Assembly (NCBI RefSeq): GCF_003479425.1
Contig: NZ_QUHC01000002.1
Span: forward strand, 840,577 to 904,576
Length of the DNA: 64,000 nucleotides
Origin: Odoribacter sp. AF15-53
GTDB lineage: Bacteria > Bacteroidota > Bacteroidia > Bacteroidales > Marinifilaceae
Direction: 5' to 3'
Made by a program: the position numbers and the translations under genes. Of the stretch, positions 19,227 through 27,697 are shown one piece after another (positions within the stretch are counted from its first letter, which is position 1; the number at the start of each line of letters is the position of its first letter). A model generated the notes under the pieces. It made no database searches and had not been told where the DNA came from. It saw only the letters and a program-made list of their open reading frames with translations.

Positions 19227-20063
19227 TTACTTAAATTCTTCCGCGAACTCGAAACTCTTCCTGAACTTATCGACAACCTCCATGAAGACCTTGCGTCCAG
19301 ATTCGGAACTCATCTTGCTCCACCTCTCGACAATCATCAGTTCGAGCATAAAACTCAAAACTTTCTCTATGGAAAAATACTCGTAAACAACAGACTCCTC
19401 GATAAAATCCCAAAGCAACAAATCCAGCCCTCGTTCCCGTTCAACAAGATTCGTATTTCCTACCAACGAGATCACCCTTTCCACGTACGGATATTCCATT
19501 GCCAACCCGAAATCTTTCGAATTCGAAGTTCTCAAAGCCTTGGAAAAAGCGTTATCACCGATAATCTCCGGGGCAACCTCTTTCCCGTACTTCTTACAAG
19601 TCAAGGCGGTTACCAGATTCTTCACGTTCATCGAAAACTCCGTGTAATTTCGGATAAACTTATTATTACACTTCATCAGGTAATCATAATACATCCAACT
19701 CAACACGTTCTCCGGAGAAACGTCATATTTCAAATGTTCTCCTTTAAAGTCCGCGATAAATTGTTTGAGATAAACAGGTAAAGAATGAACGGGTTCGGTG
19801 ATTTCGTCTTCCAGACGTTGGATGGGATACACTGTTTCAAGATTGGTGTCGGGAGCCATTTTATTCAGCAACCGCAAGACTTGTTTATTATCGGCAGGTA
19901 GGAAAAACAGTTCCATCAACTTTACATCCTCCTCCTTCAATGCCCCCTGCGCTAATTCCCGAAACCCATTCACGGATAACGCTAATTTGCGATCATCCCA
20001 AAAGACCTCCGGTAGTCCCGCAATCAAACAGTAGTAGTTATTTTTAAATATCATATCATCCAT
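19227..20063 (-). CDS. DUF2764 protein of the V-ATPase operon
   Basis: About 278 residues, helix-rich and soluble, with the family start KNNYYCLIAGLPEVFWDD. The frame is open to an ATG at 20084, but that part encodes the spacer repeat, so starts at 20063 (MDDMIFK) or 20054 (MIFKNNYY) are more likely. DUF2764 occurs in Bacteroidota V-ATPase operons between subunits E and A; it takes the place of subunit C, and I infer it may act as the C-like socket between rotor and ring. The family function has not been shown by anything visible here. Confidence 0.85.
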   Translation of the reverse strand: MDDMIFKNNYYCLIAGLPEVFWDDRKLALSVNGFRELAQGALKEEDVKLMELFFLPADNKQVLRLLNKMAPDTNLETVYPIQRLEDEITEPVHSLPVYLKQFIADFKGEHLKYDVSPENVLSWMYYDYLMKCNNKFIRNYTEFSMNVKNLVTALTCKKYGKEVAPEIIGDNAFSKALRTSNSKDFGLAMEYPYVERVISLVGNTNLVERERGLDLLLWDFIEESVVYEYFSIEKVLSFMLELMIVERWSKMSSESGRKVFMEVVDKFRKSFEFAEEFK

Positions 20064-20144
20064 TCTGTGATTCAACGATTTCATGATTTATCGATTTCAT
20101 GATTCCGCTCAAGGCTATCACGCAATCTCAAATCACTTAATCAT

Positions 20145-20753
20145 TTAATCCTTAAACAACAGTTTCTTCGTGAAGCCTTTCATATATTGGTTAAAGAAAG
20201 CTTCAAACAGCTTCTCGGAAAAAGCGATCTGGAAACCGCCATCTTTAGGCTGAACTACAAACTCATCCTCCAGATTACCCACTTTCACGGCAAGTCCTTT
20301 ATCCAACAATTCCTTATACTTGGCAGCCACGAACGACTCGAACTTCGCCTTCTCGTCCTCGGAAAGGAGCACCTCCATGTTCAGATTTCCCCCGGCAACA
20401 TCCCACTTCTTCACGATTGTCATGACCAACTCTTGGATAAAAGCTTTCTCCTCGAAACCGATCTTGGCAACGTTGCCCGCAACATCCCCGGCAACCAGAT
20501 TAGTAATGGCCTGTTTCAACGCCGTGATCGCCTGACGGGCGCTCAACGTCATTTCCGACTCGGCCTTCTTTTTTAGATTTGAAACCTCCGTTTCCGCATC
20601 AGCATTCATCTGTGCTGCTTTCGCTTTCGCATCGGCAATAATCTTTTCGGCCTCTTGCTTTGCCTGGTTGATGATATTCTCTGCCTCTTGGCGAGCCTTA
20701 TCTACCCCCTCATTGTAAAGCTTTTGGGTCAAAATATCTAATTTATTCTCCAT
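20145..20753 (-). CDS. V-type ATP synthase subunit E (peripheral stalk)
   Basis: 202 residues. A long N-terminal coiled coil (KLYNEGVDKARQEAENII, then Ala/Lys/Glu-rich heptads to about residue 75) followed by a globular C-terminal domain that binds the top of subunit B. It forms the outer stator. First gene of the operon; its promoter should lie in 20754-20850, where the sequence is AT-rich (TATATTAATTATATAATACG on the minus strand) but no clear TAnnTTTG is seen. No separate subunit F or G gene is recognised. Confidence 0.9.
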   Translation of the reverse strand: MENKLDILTQKLYNEGVDKARQEAENIINQAKQEAEKIIADAKAKAAQMNADAETEVSNLKKKAESEMTLSARQAITALKQAITNLVAGDVAGNVAKIGFEEKAFIQELVMTIVKKWDVAGGNLNMEVLLSEDEKAKFESFVAAKYKELLDKGLAVKVGNLEDEFVVQPKDGGFQIAFSEKLFEAFFNQYMKGFTKKLLFKD

Positions 20754-21027
20754 ACTAAAAAACGTATTATATAATTAATATATCAATGTAAACTTTTAAA
20801 CATCAACTCTCAACAAATGTGCCAGCTTTCCAGAAAAACGGTGTCAAGGTATTAAAAAACATTGACAATAACAAATAAAAACTACATCCTCGAACGTCAA
20901 AAATAAATCCTTTTTCCACAGCATACGTAATCCTTCGCAAAGAGTTATAAATCAAAAAGCCCCACGAGAAGGAGATTTCAAAAAGGGCGTGCCCAAAAGA
21001 CACGGCTCCACATTCAACATTCGGACA

Positions 21028-21207
21028 TTACACCCTCCCTCCTCGACGTTTATCCCATCGATACTTACACCAAGCCACCACGACCGAACTGATCACCCCT
21101 CCCACGACACTCAACACCCCCGCCACGAAATCATTTGCCAACTGTGAGAAAAATGCATTCAGACTCAGCGTGAAAAATATTCCGGTAAAGAAATATACAC
21201 TCATCAT
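21028..21207 (-). CDS. 59-residue membrane protein at the end of the lysis-like cassette
   Basis: Starts ATGATG at 21207 and ends with TAA at 21028. It encodes two hydrophobic segments: FFTGIFFTLSLNAFF and VLSVVGGVISSVVVAWC, then a basic tail YRWDKRRGG. It follows the DUF6266 gene by 31 nt on the same strand. Size, two membrane spans and a positively charged end resemble small holin or phage lysis accessory proteins, but there is no family match I can name. Confidence 0.6.
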   Translation of the reverse strand: MMSVYFFTGIFFTLSLNAFFSQLANDFVAGVLSVVGGVISSVVVAWCKYRWDKRRGGRV

Positions 21208-21238
21208 AATTTCAATAATTTAATCGTAAATCACCGAA

Positions 21239-21871
21239 TTACTCAATAGTCAAATTCCGACTATCCGACACGCACTTACCATTCTTCGTGGTTGCGAAAC
21301 AATATGCGTTCACCTTCGTGTGATCCCAACCTTCCGGAAGAGGAAGCACGGTACTTCCACTCTCCCCGCGACTTCTCAAGGATACGAGTTTTGCCCGTTT
21401 CAAAGTACTCTCGAACAACACACCATACACCAGATCATCTGCCAACGCAAAACCGCTTTCTTCTTCCTGTATCTCCTGCGTGAACAAATAGTGACTGTCT
21501 TCCGCACTGTACGTCAATGAAACGTTTGGCGCATCCTGAAAACCCGTTGCCACTTTCATTTGCTCGTAATCAACCGTAGCCACGTGCTTCTCATCCACGC
21601 TTACCGCTCCCATATTCATCGAAACAAACGCATTCGAAGTAGTACCTTTCCCGATCCCCACGAATCCTTTCCGTACCACCGGCAACAAACAACGAGACAA
21701 CTCGATCAGCACCTTCATCCTCGCCCGCTGATCCAACACCTCCGGGGTCGGGTTATCCTTTCTCGAAAAAATCTTCGCTTTCGCAATATTCTGCTTGTTC
21801 ACGTAGCACATTGTCACGTTACCAACGGACTTCGTAGCCTTACCTAATAAATAAGAATTAAACTTTGCCAT
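21239..21871 (-). CDS. DUF6266 family protein (second copy)
   Basis: 210 residues without signal peptide. The N-terminal pattern MAKFNSYLLGKATKSVGNVTM and the following DNPTPEVLDQRARMKVLIELSRCLLPVVRKGF are typical of DUF6266 (gly-rich start, then T-x-x-Q-x-x-R helix). The C-terminal half is beta-rich. It is only distantly similar to the copy at 23030-23665. Members are common in Bacteroidota, and their role is unknown. Here it lies downstream of the amidase, 171 nt away. Confidence 0.75.
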   Translation of the reverse strand: MAKFNSYLLGKATKSVGNVTMCYVNKQNIAKAKIFSRKDNPTPEVLDQRARMKVLIELSRCLLPVVRKGFVGIGKGTTSNAFVSMNMGAVSVDEKHVATVDYEQMKVATGFQDAPNVSLTYSAEDSHYLFTQEIQEEESGFALADDLVYGVLFESTLKRAKLVSLRSRGESGSTVLPLPEGWDHTKVNAYCFATTKNGKCVSDSRNLTIE

Positions 21872-21894
21872 AACTAAACAAATTAAAAATTAAT

Positions 21895-21914
21895 AATTGA
21901 AAATTGAAAATGAA
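21895..21914. repeat. 20-bp dispersed repeat, copy 1
   Basis: AATTGAAAATTGAAAATGAA, identical to 22624-22643. It lies in the spacer upstream of the second DUF6266 gene. Related ATTGAAA sequence is at 12310-12353 and 63972-63995. Confidence 0.7.
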
Positions 21915-22042
21915 CTTTACATCCCTCGTATGGGCCCTACACGATAAATGCAAATCACTTCATCATAAAATAAACGCAAGTTCGCGTGCAAAAAAACAAC
22001 TTGTAACTTGCAAACCTGTAACCTGCAACTCGCTGCAGGCGA

Positions 22043-22648
22043 TCAATAATACTTCATCCAATCACACAACTGTAACGCCGGTCCCGGCTCAACCTTCCTC
22101 GAACTCACATCCGAATGTCCCACGATATCCCGGATCGGGTAATATTCCGTCAACAAATCACACACCTCCTCCAACACCCGCTCCTGCACATCCGTGTAGC
22201 GATGCCAATACGTTACCTCCTTGTCCGAATCTTTCATGTACACGTCTCGAATCGGCACCTCCTTTCCACATTCTGCCACAAACCGGCCTCCTTCCGAACG
22301 AAGCTGTCCCAAGTTATCCAACTCGATTCCGATAGAATAATGATTCAGTTCAGACCTTCCCTCGTAGCAACTCTTTCCTGCATGCCACGCCTCGATATTA
22401 AACGGTACCAACTGTATCACCTGCCCGTCTCTCCCGATTATCAAATGTGCCGAAGCCTTTACATCCGCCCGAATCAGGAAATTTGCCGATGACATGGCAT
22501 CCCGACCTGCCGTGTAATGTAATATAATCATATCCGGCCCTGCTACTCCTCGTCTATTCTTCGGACACTCCAGTTGCACAACTCCCTTCCCGACTAACCT
22601 GTGCCTTACAATTGAAAATGGAGAATTGAAAATTGAAAATGAATCCAT
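22043..22648 (-). CDS. N-acetylmuramoyl-L-alanine amidase
   Basis: 201 residues, Amidase_2 fold. Zinc ligands and active site are visible: MIILHYTAG (first histidine), GHSDVSSRKVEPGPAL (second histidine and the K-x-EPG/DPG motif), and WHAGKSCYEG. It hydrolyses the amide between N-acetylmuramic acid and the stem peptide. The first 13 codons from the ATG at 22648 are made of the 20-bp dispersed repeat, so the conserved protein may begin further in, for example at a GTG near 22579. It lies 10 nt after the 3TM holin, giving a phage-like holin/endolysin order. Confidence 0.85.
   Translation of the reverse strand: MDSFSIFNSPFSIVRHRLVGKGVVQLECPKNRRGVAGPDMIILHYTAGRDAMSSANFLIRADVKASAHLIIGRDGQVIQLVPFNIEAWHAGKSCYEGRSELNHYSIGIELDNLGQLRSEGGRFVAECGKEVPIRDVYMKDSDKEVTYWHRYTDVQERVLEEVCDLLTEYYPIRDIVGHSDVSSRKVEPGPALQLCDWMKYY
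22624..22643. repeat. 20-bp dispersed repeat, copy 2, within the amidase 5' end
   Basis: Identical to the copy at 21895-21914 in the same orientation. It supplies codons immediately after the putative amidase start. Confidence 0.7.
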
Positions 22649-22658
22649 CTTTTAACTT

Positions 22659-23033
22659 TTATCTTTTAGTTTTTAACTTAAAAATGGCTTCTGCCATTTT
22701 TTCCCCGCTTCTCCCGATCACGTATCCGCCCAGCCCAATCTCCAACAAATCCCAAAACCGGGAAGTATCCGCCAGTATAGGCAAACTCGTGAACGTCCCC
22801 ACAAGTACAATCACCGCAAACGTCAACATCACCAATGGCCGCCAAGATCGCTGCAACCAGTTTCCACTCGCTTCTGCCCGTACCACACTTGCCTGAGCCT
22901 CCACCATTTCCCGTTCCCGCTCGTACACCAACTCCTGCATTTTAGCCTCCAGTTCCTTCTTCTCCCTTGCCGGGAGAGTCAACCCGCCGATCAACCCGCC
23001 GATAGCATTGACAACATCCGTTATCGGCTTCAT
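22659..23033 (-). CDS. 3TM-type phage holin-like protein
   Basis: 124 residues from the ATG at 23033, which overlaps the stop of the upstream DUF6266 gene by four bases (ATGA). Features: amphipathic start MKPITDVVNAIGGLIGGL, a charged helix (KKELEAKMQELVYEREREM), then NWLQRSWRPLVMLTF and the C-terminal WDLLEIGLGGYVIGRSGEK. The last motif is characteristic of the GTA/phage 3TM holin family. It should permeabilise the inner membrane or deliver the amidase. The open frame continues upstream inside the DUF6266 gene, but the overlap start is clearly better. Confidence 0.8.
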   Translation of the reverse strand: MKPITDVVNAIGGLIGGLTLPAREKKELEAKMQELVYEREREMVEAQASVVRAEASGNWLQRSWRPLVMLTFAVIVLVGTFTSLPILADTSRFWDLLEIGLGGYVIGRSGEKMAEAIFKLKTKR

Positions 23034-23665
23034 ACCTCTCGTTGCAAACGTACATACTGGCTCGTCGACACCTGCTCCCCATCGGGGGAAACAAAGAAGC
23101 AATACAAATGCAACGTCTCTCCATCCCACCCCTTCATCGGGAAACGTGCCAACCCATCCTTGCGCAAGACACGGGAGCATTCAATCACTTCCGGTGAAAA
23201 CGGACGCTTCTCGTGCAACACAACCAACATCAACCGATCGTCATCTTCTTCCCACTCCAAAGAATAATTACTACTCCATTGCAACACTACTTCACCCCGT
23301 TCGTCCACCGCCCCTCTCAAATGGCGTCCCCTCTCCCGCTTTCCCGCCGAAAATTGAAGTTGAGAAAAATCACCAATACTTCCGTTGGCTCTGAATGCTT
23401 TCAAATTCTTCTCCATGTAAAAACTATAACCACTGGCACTCTTTCCTTGCGCCGAAATACTCAAAACTCTTTTTAACGGAGTCTCTTTCAACCTCTGGTA
23501 AAAACGGATTGCGACCAAAAACCTTGTTCTCATTTCCAATTGCTTTTCCGTATTGGGATTATTCGACTTTCCCTGAATCCTCACGAACGACTTGCCTCGA
23601 AGATTGTAAAAAACACAATTTCCCAAGCGCCCTCTTAATCCTAGATCATTTTTAACAGATGCCAT
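23030..23665 (-). CDS. DUF6266 family protein (first copy)
   Basis: 211 residues, no signal peptide. Family landmarks: LGLRGRLGNCVFYNLRGKSFVRIQG near the start and NTEKQLEMRTRFLVAIRFYQRL, then two beta-rich regions. It opens the lysis-like cassette and is translationally coupled to the holin gene. Because DUF6266 has no established function, it could be a phage-derived structural, carrier or immunity component; nothing here discriminates. Confidence 0.8.
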   Translation of the reverse strand: MASVKNDLGLRGRLGNCVFYNLRGKSFVRIQGKSNNPNTEKQLEMRTRFLVAIRFYQRLKETPLKRVLSISAQGKSASGYSFYMEKNLKAFRANGSIGDFSQLQFSAGKRERGRHLRGAVDERGEVVLQWSSNYSLEWEEDDDRLMLVVLHEKRPFSPEVIECSRVLRKDGLARFPMKGWDGETLHLYCFFVSPDGEQVSTSQYVRLQREV

Positions 23666-23750
23666 AATCTTTCATTTTTTAATAAATACTATCAATAACA
23701 CGCTCTCGCTTTTCTGATTACAAAACTACTCCTCCGCCCGAACTTCATTA

Positions 23751-23768
23751 CTACACGTGTCCCCCACA
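23751..23768. promoter_or_regulatory. Inverted repeat upstream of the lysis-like cassette
   Basis: CTACACGTGT, a loop of five C, then ACACGTAG lie 86 bases upstream of the first DUF6266 start. It forms a hairpin with a two-base bulge, or a palindromic operator around the C5 centre. Confidence 0.4.
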
Positions 23769-23850
23769 CGTAGTTACTTTATTCACAACTCACTAATTAT
23801 CAATAATGCTTTTTTCGAAATATTCCCCTCAGAAACATCACAAACGAACA

Positions 23851-23887
23851 AGGGTAGAACAAAAGCATGAAACTTTCATTCTACCCT
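23851..23887 (-). terminator. Hairpin after the RteC-like gene
   Basis: AGGGTAGAA and TTCTACCCT are a perfect 9-bp inverted repeat around a 19-base loop, 8 bases past the stop of the RteC-like gene. No strong T run follows, so efficiency is uncertain. Confidence 0.55.
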
Positions 23888-23895
23888 CACCCTAG

Positions 23896-24517
23896 TTAAC
23901 GCTTCCGGACATCCTTCTCATCCCGGGCTCGCTCAATCAGAAAAACCAACTGTTTCAGGAACACGACCACCTCCTTCTTTCTCTCAAAGATATCACGCTT
24001 CAAATCCCGGTAATTCGGAAGTTTCATCCCAAATACCTGTTCCATAAGCTTGATAATTTCGTCATACTCCATCAAATTCCCCCTCGGAGACCACAACACT
24101 TTCGCGAGACAAATCCCCAAAGCCAATTCCGCAACCTCCATTTTAACATTCTCCGACTTCCAGATCGCTAATGCCCCGTCATCCAGATGCCCCACGAACC
24201 ATTCCGGGTTCTCCACCCGTTCCCGTACCAGCCGAATTTCCCGTTCCTCCCGACTCAATACCGCATACAGGCACCAGACGACCCTTACATTTTTTTCCAG
24301 CCTCGTTATCGGCTTGGTATATCTCGTTCCAAACCTGCAACCGGATATGAAGACTCTCCAAGCCACGCACCACCTCGCTATAATCCCGCACACTATCGCT
24401 CCATACCACCAGATCGTTCACGAACTCCAGAATCATCAACTCGACATCCTCGTCCATCATCTCTTGAGTATCCCCTTTTAACCAAGAGAACAGCCTTCCT
24501 TTCAACAAATGTTCCAT
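23896..24517 (-). pseudogene. RteC-like protein gene, frameshifted at an A7 run
   Basis: Two overlapping frames make one protein. The first (from ATG 24517) gives MEHLLKGRLFSW through LEFVNDLVVWSDS to YQADNEAG. The second continues NVRVVWCLYAVLSREEREIRLVRE, WFVGHLDDGALAIWKSENVKMEVAELALG and the C-terminal FERKKEVVVFLKQLVFLIERA. The junction is GGA followed by seven A at 24290-24296 (minus strand); with six A the frame reads through for about 206 residues. The C-terminal half has the look of RteC, a regulator family known from conjugative transposons and also common as stand-alone genes. The indel could be real decay, slippage or a sequence error. Confidence 0.7.
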
Positions 24518-24550
24518 AACAACATCATTTTAATTTTATAACATAAAAAA

Positions 24551-24575
24551 GCCCCGGGAACTCATCTCCCGAGGC
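24551..24575 (-). terminator. Intrinsic terminator of the capsule operon
   Basis: On the minus strand GCCTCGGGA, a short loop, then TCCCGGGGC is followed by TTTTTTATG. It lies about 35 bases past the stop of the phosphatase gene, the last gene of the capsule locus. Confidence 0.9.
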
Positions 24576-24610
24576 ATATCATTCATCGTAATTATTAATC
24601 ACAACACGAT

Positions 24611-25321
24611 CTAATCGACAATCAAAGAACTCATTACTCCTGCTTCCTTCGACTTTAAAAATTTTTCCAATAATTCAACTTGTTTCACCGAATGTATATC
24701 CCCGGAAACATGATCGATCAGTTTTGCTGTTGCCAATTCCTTTGCTCCATGCAATGCAACATTTCCGTAAAAACCGACAAATGACAACAAATTCACCTGT
24801 ATCCGGCATCCCCGACGCTTTAACTCCCGCACTCGTTCAGCCAAACGTCCAGCATAAAACGGATAACGCTCCGGATGTGCAAGCACGGGTACGTATCCTT
24901 TATTTTGCAAGCGAAAAACGACCTCTTCAAAAGAAGGTGACGGGGCGACAAAACTGTGTTCCACCAGAACCTTTCCCCCGTCAAACGAGGCAATACGCTC
25001 CTCTTGTATCAAATCCAGCATATACTCACCCACCTTATACTCCGCCCCGGCATCAGCCTCGATCTTGATCCCCTCGTTCAACAAATATCCTTTCAACTCG
25101 CTCAATTTCTCATGAATAATCTCCGGCGTGTTCATCGGTGACGGGAAAGATATATGAGGTGTAAAAGAAAATCGTTTTATCCCCAACTCCAACATCTTCT
25201 TCACGATCACCACAGAATTCTCAATTCGCTTCACACCGTCATCCAAACCCGGAAGAATATGAGAATGAATATCGTGCTCGTAAAAAAAATACTGTTTACG
25301 TTCTCGTTTAAACCAACTCAT
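24611..25321 (-). CDS. CpsB/CapC family PHP-type tyrosine-protein phosphatase
   Basis: 236 residues, PHP domain metal-dependent phosphatase. Visible metal ligands: DIHSHILPGLDDG near residues 17-29, FTPH near 54, VEHSF near 120, AHPERYPFY near 150 and SGDIHS near 210. It should dephosphorylate the tyrosine tail of the adjacent Wzc-like kinase and so control polymer length and export. It is the last gene of the capsule locus, 12 nt after the kinase gene. Confidence 0.9.
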   Translation of the reverse strand: MSWFKRERKQYFFYEHDIHSHILPGLDDGVKRIENSVVIVKKMLELGIKRFSFTPHISFPSPMNTPEIIHEKLSELKGYLLNEGIKIEADAGAEYKVGEYMLDLIQEERIASFDGGKVLVEHSFVAPSPSFEEVVFRLQNKGYVPVLAHPERYPFYAGRLAERVRELKRRGCRIQVNLLSFVGFYGNVALHGAKELATAKLIDHVSGDIHSVKQVELLEKFLKSKEAGVMSSLIVD

Positions 25322-25333
25322 AAGCGTTACGAT

Positions 25334-27679
25334 TTATTTTTTCTTCTTTTTATCCTTTTCATTCTGCCCATAACCGTAACCATAGCCATAACCATAGCCA
25401 TAGCTGTAACCATAACGACCGGAACGACTCACCTTGATCCCGTTCACCACAATTCCCAAGTTTGCCAAACGTCCACCTTTTTCTAAATCGGAAATAACTC
25501 TCAATCCTTTCTTATCAAGCACATTCGCCCGGATCACGTAAACACAGGCATCCGCATATTCACTCAACGAGAAACCATCGGCCAAAATCCCTAATGGTGG
25601 CGTATCCAAAATAATACACGAGAATTCTTTTTTCAAATAATCCAACAACTCTCCCATCCGGGAACTTGCGATCAATTGCGTCGGATTCGGAGGTACTGTT
25701 CCTCCAAATATCACGTGCAAATTTTCATCCACTTTTTCTATTATCAATTCCGGATCATCCACCATTCCGGCCAAATAAGCAGACAAACCCTTTCTGTTTT
25801 CTTTCTTAAAATACTCATTCAACTTCGGATTTCGCAAATCACAACCGATCACGATCACCTTTTTGCCCGCTTTCGAATATGCATTTGCCAAATGGGAGGC
25901 CACCAGCGACTTTCCTTCACTAGGAATCGTCGACGAAACCATGATTACCGGAGATTCCTTTCTTTTAATCAAATAATTCAAATTCTCCCGAATCAAGTGC
26001 ATCGACTCCGACATAACAAAACCCTCCTGCTCGATAGAAGTTCTTCCTTCCGGCAATTGTGGTAAAGTTCCCAGCAAGGGAGCCGCCACCACTTTTTCCA
26101 CCTCCTCGGCATTCCTCACCTTCGTATCCCACATATCCGCCACGAACATGATCCCCACGGGCAACACCACCCCCAAGAACATCCCGAACAACAATATAAG
26201 CATTTTCCTGGGAGCCACCGGATGTTCTCCCGGATCCGGATTTTCGATAATCTTAGCCATCGGTACATACATCAATTTAGCAATTTCCGCTTCTTCCCGT
26301 TTCTGCATCAAAAACAAGAACAAATTCTCTTTCAATTCCTGTTCTCGGGCAATGGAACGATATTGCTTTTCCTGAGTAGGCACAGACGTTAACTTTTCCT
26401 CCACCAACTGACTTTCCCGCTCCAAACTCTTAATCTTGATATCCAATCCATTCTCCACGTTCGCAATAGCTGACCGGATACTGCTCTTTAACTCCCGAAG
26501 CTGAGACTCCAAACCCAAAACAATCGGGTTACTTTCCCGGGCAGACTGCAACAACTTTCCCCTACGGAGAACCATCTCGTTATACTTACTGATACCACTG
26601 TTAAGAGTTTCATCCGTCAAACCTAACTGTTCCGGTAATATCCTGAACTCTTCGCCCCGTCTATCCTCCAGATAAGCTCGTACACTCTTCACCACATCCA
26701 TCTCGGTCCCCAATTTCAACAACTCGGCATCTGTTGCTTTCTTCTGTTCCATCGCAAGGGCCGCATCCGATGTCAAATTAGTCAACTGGTTCGTCTTTTT
26801 AAACGTTTCCGCACTATTTTCGATATCCCCCAATTCTTGATTAATAACCCGGAGACGTTCGTTAATAAACTCAACCGTCTTCGCCGATACAAGTTGTTTA
26901 TCCTCTATGCCGTTTGCGTTATAACGTTTGATCATCGTGTAAAGGAAATCCATTCCTTTATCCGGGTTCATTTCCTTTAACGAAACCCCTACCGCACTCG
27001 CATTTTTCTCTAATAAATTTATCTCCAAACGCTTGTGGAAATCCGTGGCCGCCTTCCCATAAGATAACAAATCCACCCGAATCTCATCCCCTATTTGTAA
27101 TAACGAATCATTTCTCTCCACGGTCATCCGGTACCCCCCCATCGAAATCGTCTGAGAAAAATCTCCCTCGAAGATCACGTTTTTATCCACATCCAATACC
27201 TCTATCTTATCCGTATTTTTTGTAACCACGTAAAATGTCGTATCCTTGATATTTTCCGGCAAATCCACAAGTATCCGAAAGGGAGAATCCTTATATAACT
27301 TCTCGTCTCTCAACATCTTCTCCCGCGTGTAATCCACGTTCAATTCCAGTTCCTTCACCACGTCCAGTATCAAATTCTTAGACTTCAACTCCACGATCTC
27401 GTTTTCCACCATCATCGTTCCCTGGAACAATCCCAATTCCTTTAACATCGGGTTTACCCCTACCTCCCCTTTTTTCGAATCGCTAATCATTACTTTCGCT
27501 TCCACCTTATACTCCGGTGTCGAACTAAAACAAATATACAGAGCAATCACGGCACACAACGGGATGCTTATGGCAAACCACCACCAACGGACTAAAATCT
27601 TATAAAAAAAAGCTTTCAGATCAAAATACTCCTCTTCTTCTGTCTGTAACAAATTATTATCTTGATTGGTCATCTTCAT
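25334..27679 (-). CDS. Wzc-like polysaccharide co-polymerase with BY-kinase domain
   Basis: 781 residues. N-terminal membrane helix (about 31-50), periplasmic Wzz domain with long coiled coils (about 60-500), second membrane helix (about 510-530), then a cytoplasmic bacterial tyrosine kinase with Walker A SSTIPSEGKS, Walker A' VIGCDLRNPKL and Walker B CIILDTPPLG. The C-terminal tail is a striking run of eight Tyr alternating with Gly or Ser (encoded by a 12-base repeat at about 25375-25415), followed by lysines: the autophosphorylation cluster. It sets chain length and drives export with the Wza homologue. Confidence 0.95.
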   Translation of the reverse strand: MKMTNQDNNLLQTEEEEYFDLKAFFYKILVRWWWFAISIPLCAVIALYICFSSTPEYKVEAKVMISDSKKGEVGVNPMLKELGLFQGTMMVENEIVELKSKNLILDVVKELELNVDYTREKMLRDEKLYKDSPFRILVDLPENIKDTTFYVVTKNTDKIEVLDVDKNVIFEGDFSQTISMGGYRMTVERNDSLLQIGDEIRVDLLSYGKAATDFHKRLEINLLEKNASAVGVSLKEMNPDKGMDFLYTMIKRYNANGIEDKQLVSAKTVEFINERLRVINQELGDIENSAETFKKTNQLTNLTSDAALAMEQKKATDAELLKLGTEMDVVKSVRAYLEDRRGEEFRILPEQLGLTDETLNSGISKYNEMVLRRGKLLQSARESNPIVLGLESQLRELKSSIRSAIANVENGLDIKIKSLERESQLVEEKLTSVPTQEKQYRSIAREQELKENLFLFLMQKREEAEIAKLMYVPMAKIIENPDPGEHPVAPRKMLILLFGMFLGVVLPVGIMFVADMWDTKVRNAEEVEKVVAAPLLGTLPQLPEGRTSIEQEGFVMSESMHLIRENLNYLIKRKESPVIMVSSTIPSEGKSLVASHLANAYSKAGKKVIVIGCDLRNPKLNEYFKKENRKGLSAYLAGMVDDPELIIEKVDENLHVIFGGTVPPNPTQLIASSRMGELLDYLKKEFSCIILDTPPLGILADGFSLSEYADACVYVIRANVLDKKGLRVISDLEKGGRLANLGIVVNGIKVSRSGRYGYSYGYGYGYGYGYGQNEKDKKKKK

Positions 27680-27697
27680 ACATTATTTATTCAGAAA

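Noticed and set aside
20803..21003. 66-codon minus-strand frame upstream of subunit E
   Set aside because: No plausible signal, family or coupling; composition looks non-coding. The 59-codon frame at 21028-21207 is better supported.
21028..23665. Complete prophage
   Set aside because: Only holin, amidase and DUF6266 genes are present; no integrase, terminase, capsid or tail gene is seen in the window.
24280..24300. Programmed -1 frameshift at the A7 run of the RteC-like gene
   Set aside because: The shift needed is +1 (or -2), so the classical -1 slippery-site mechanism does not restore the frame.
25370..25420. Short tandem repeat considered as a CRISPR-like array
   Set aside because: The 12-base units are in frame and encode the Tyr-Gly tail of the Wzc-like kinase.
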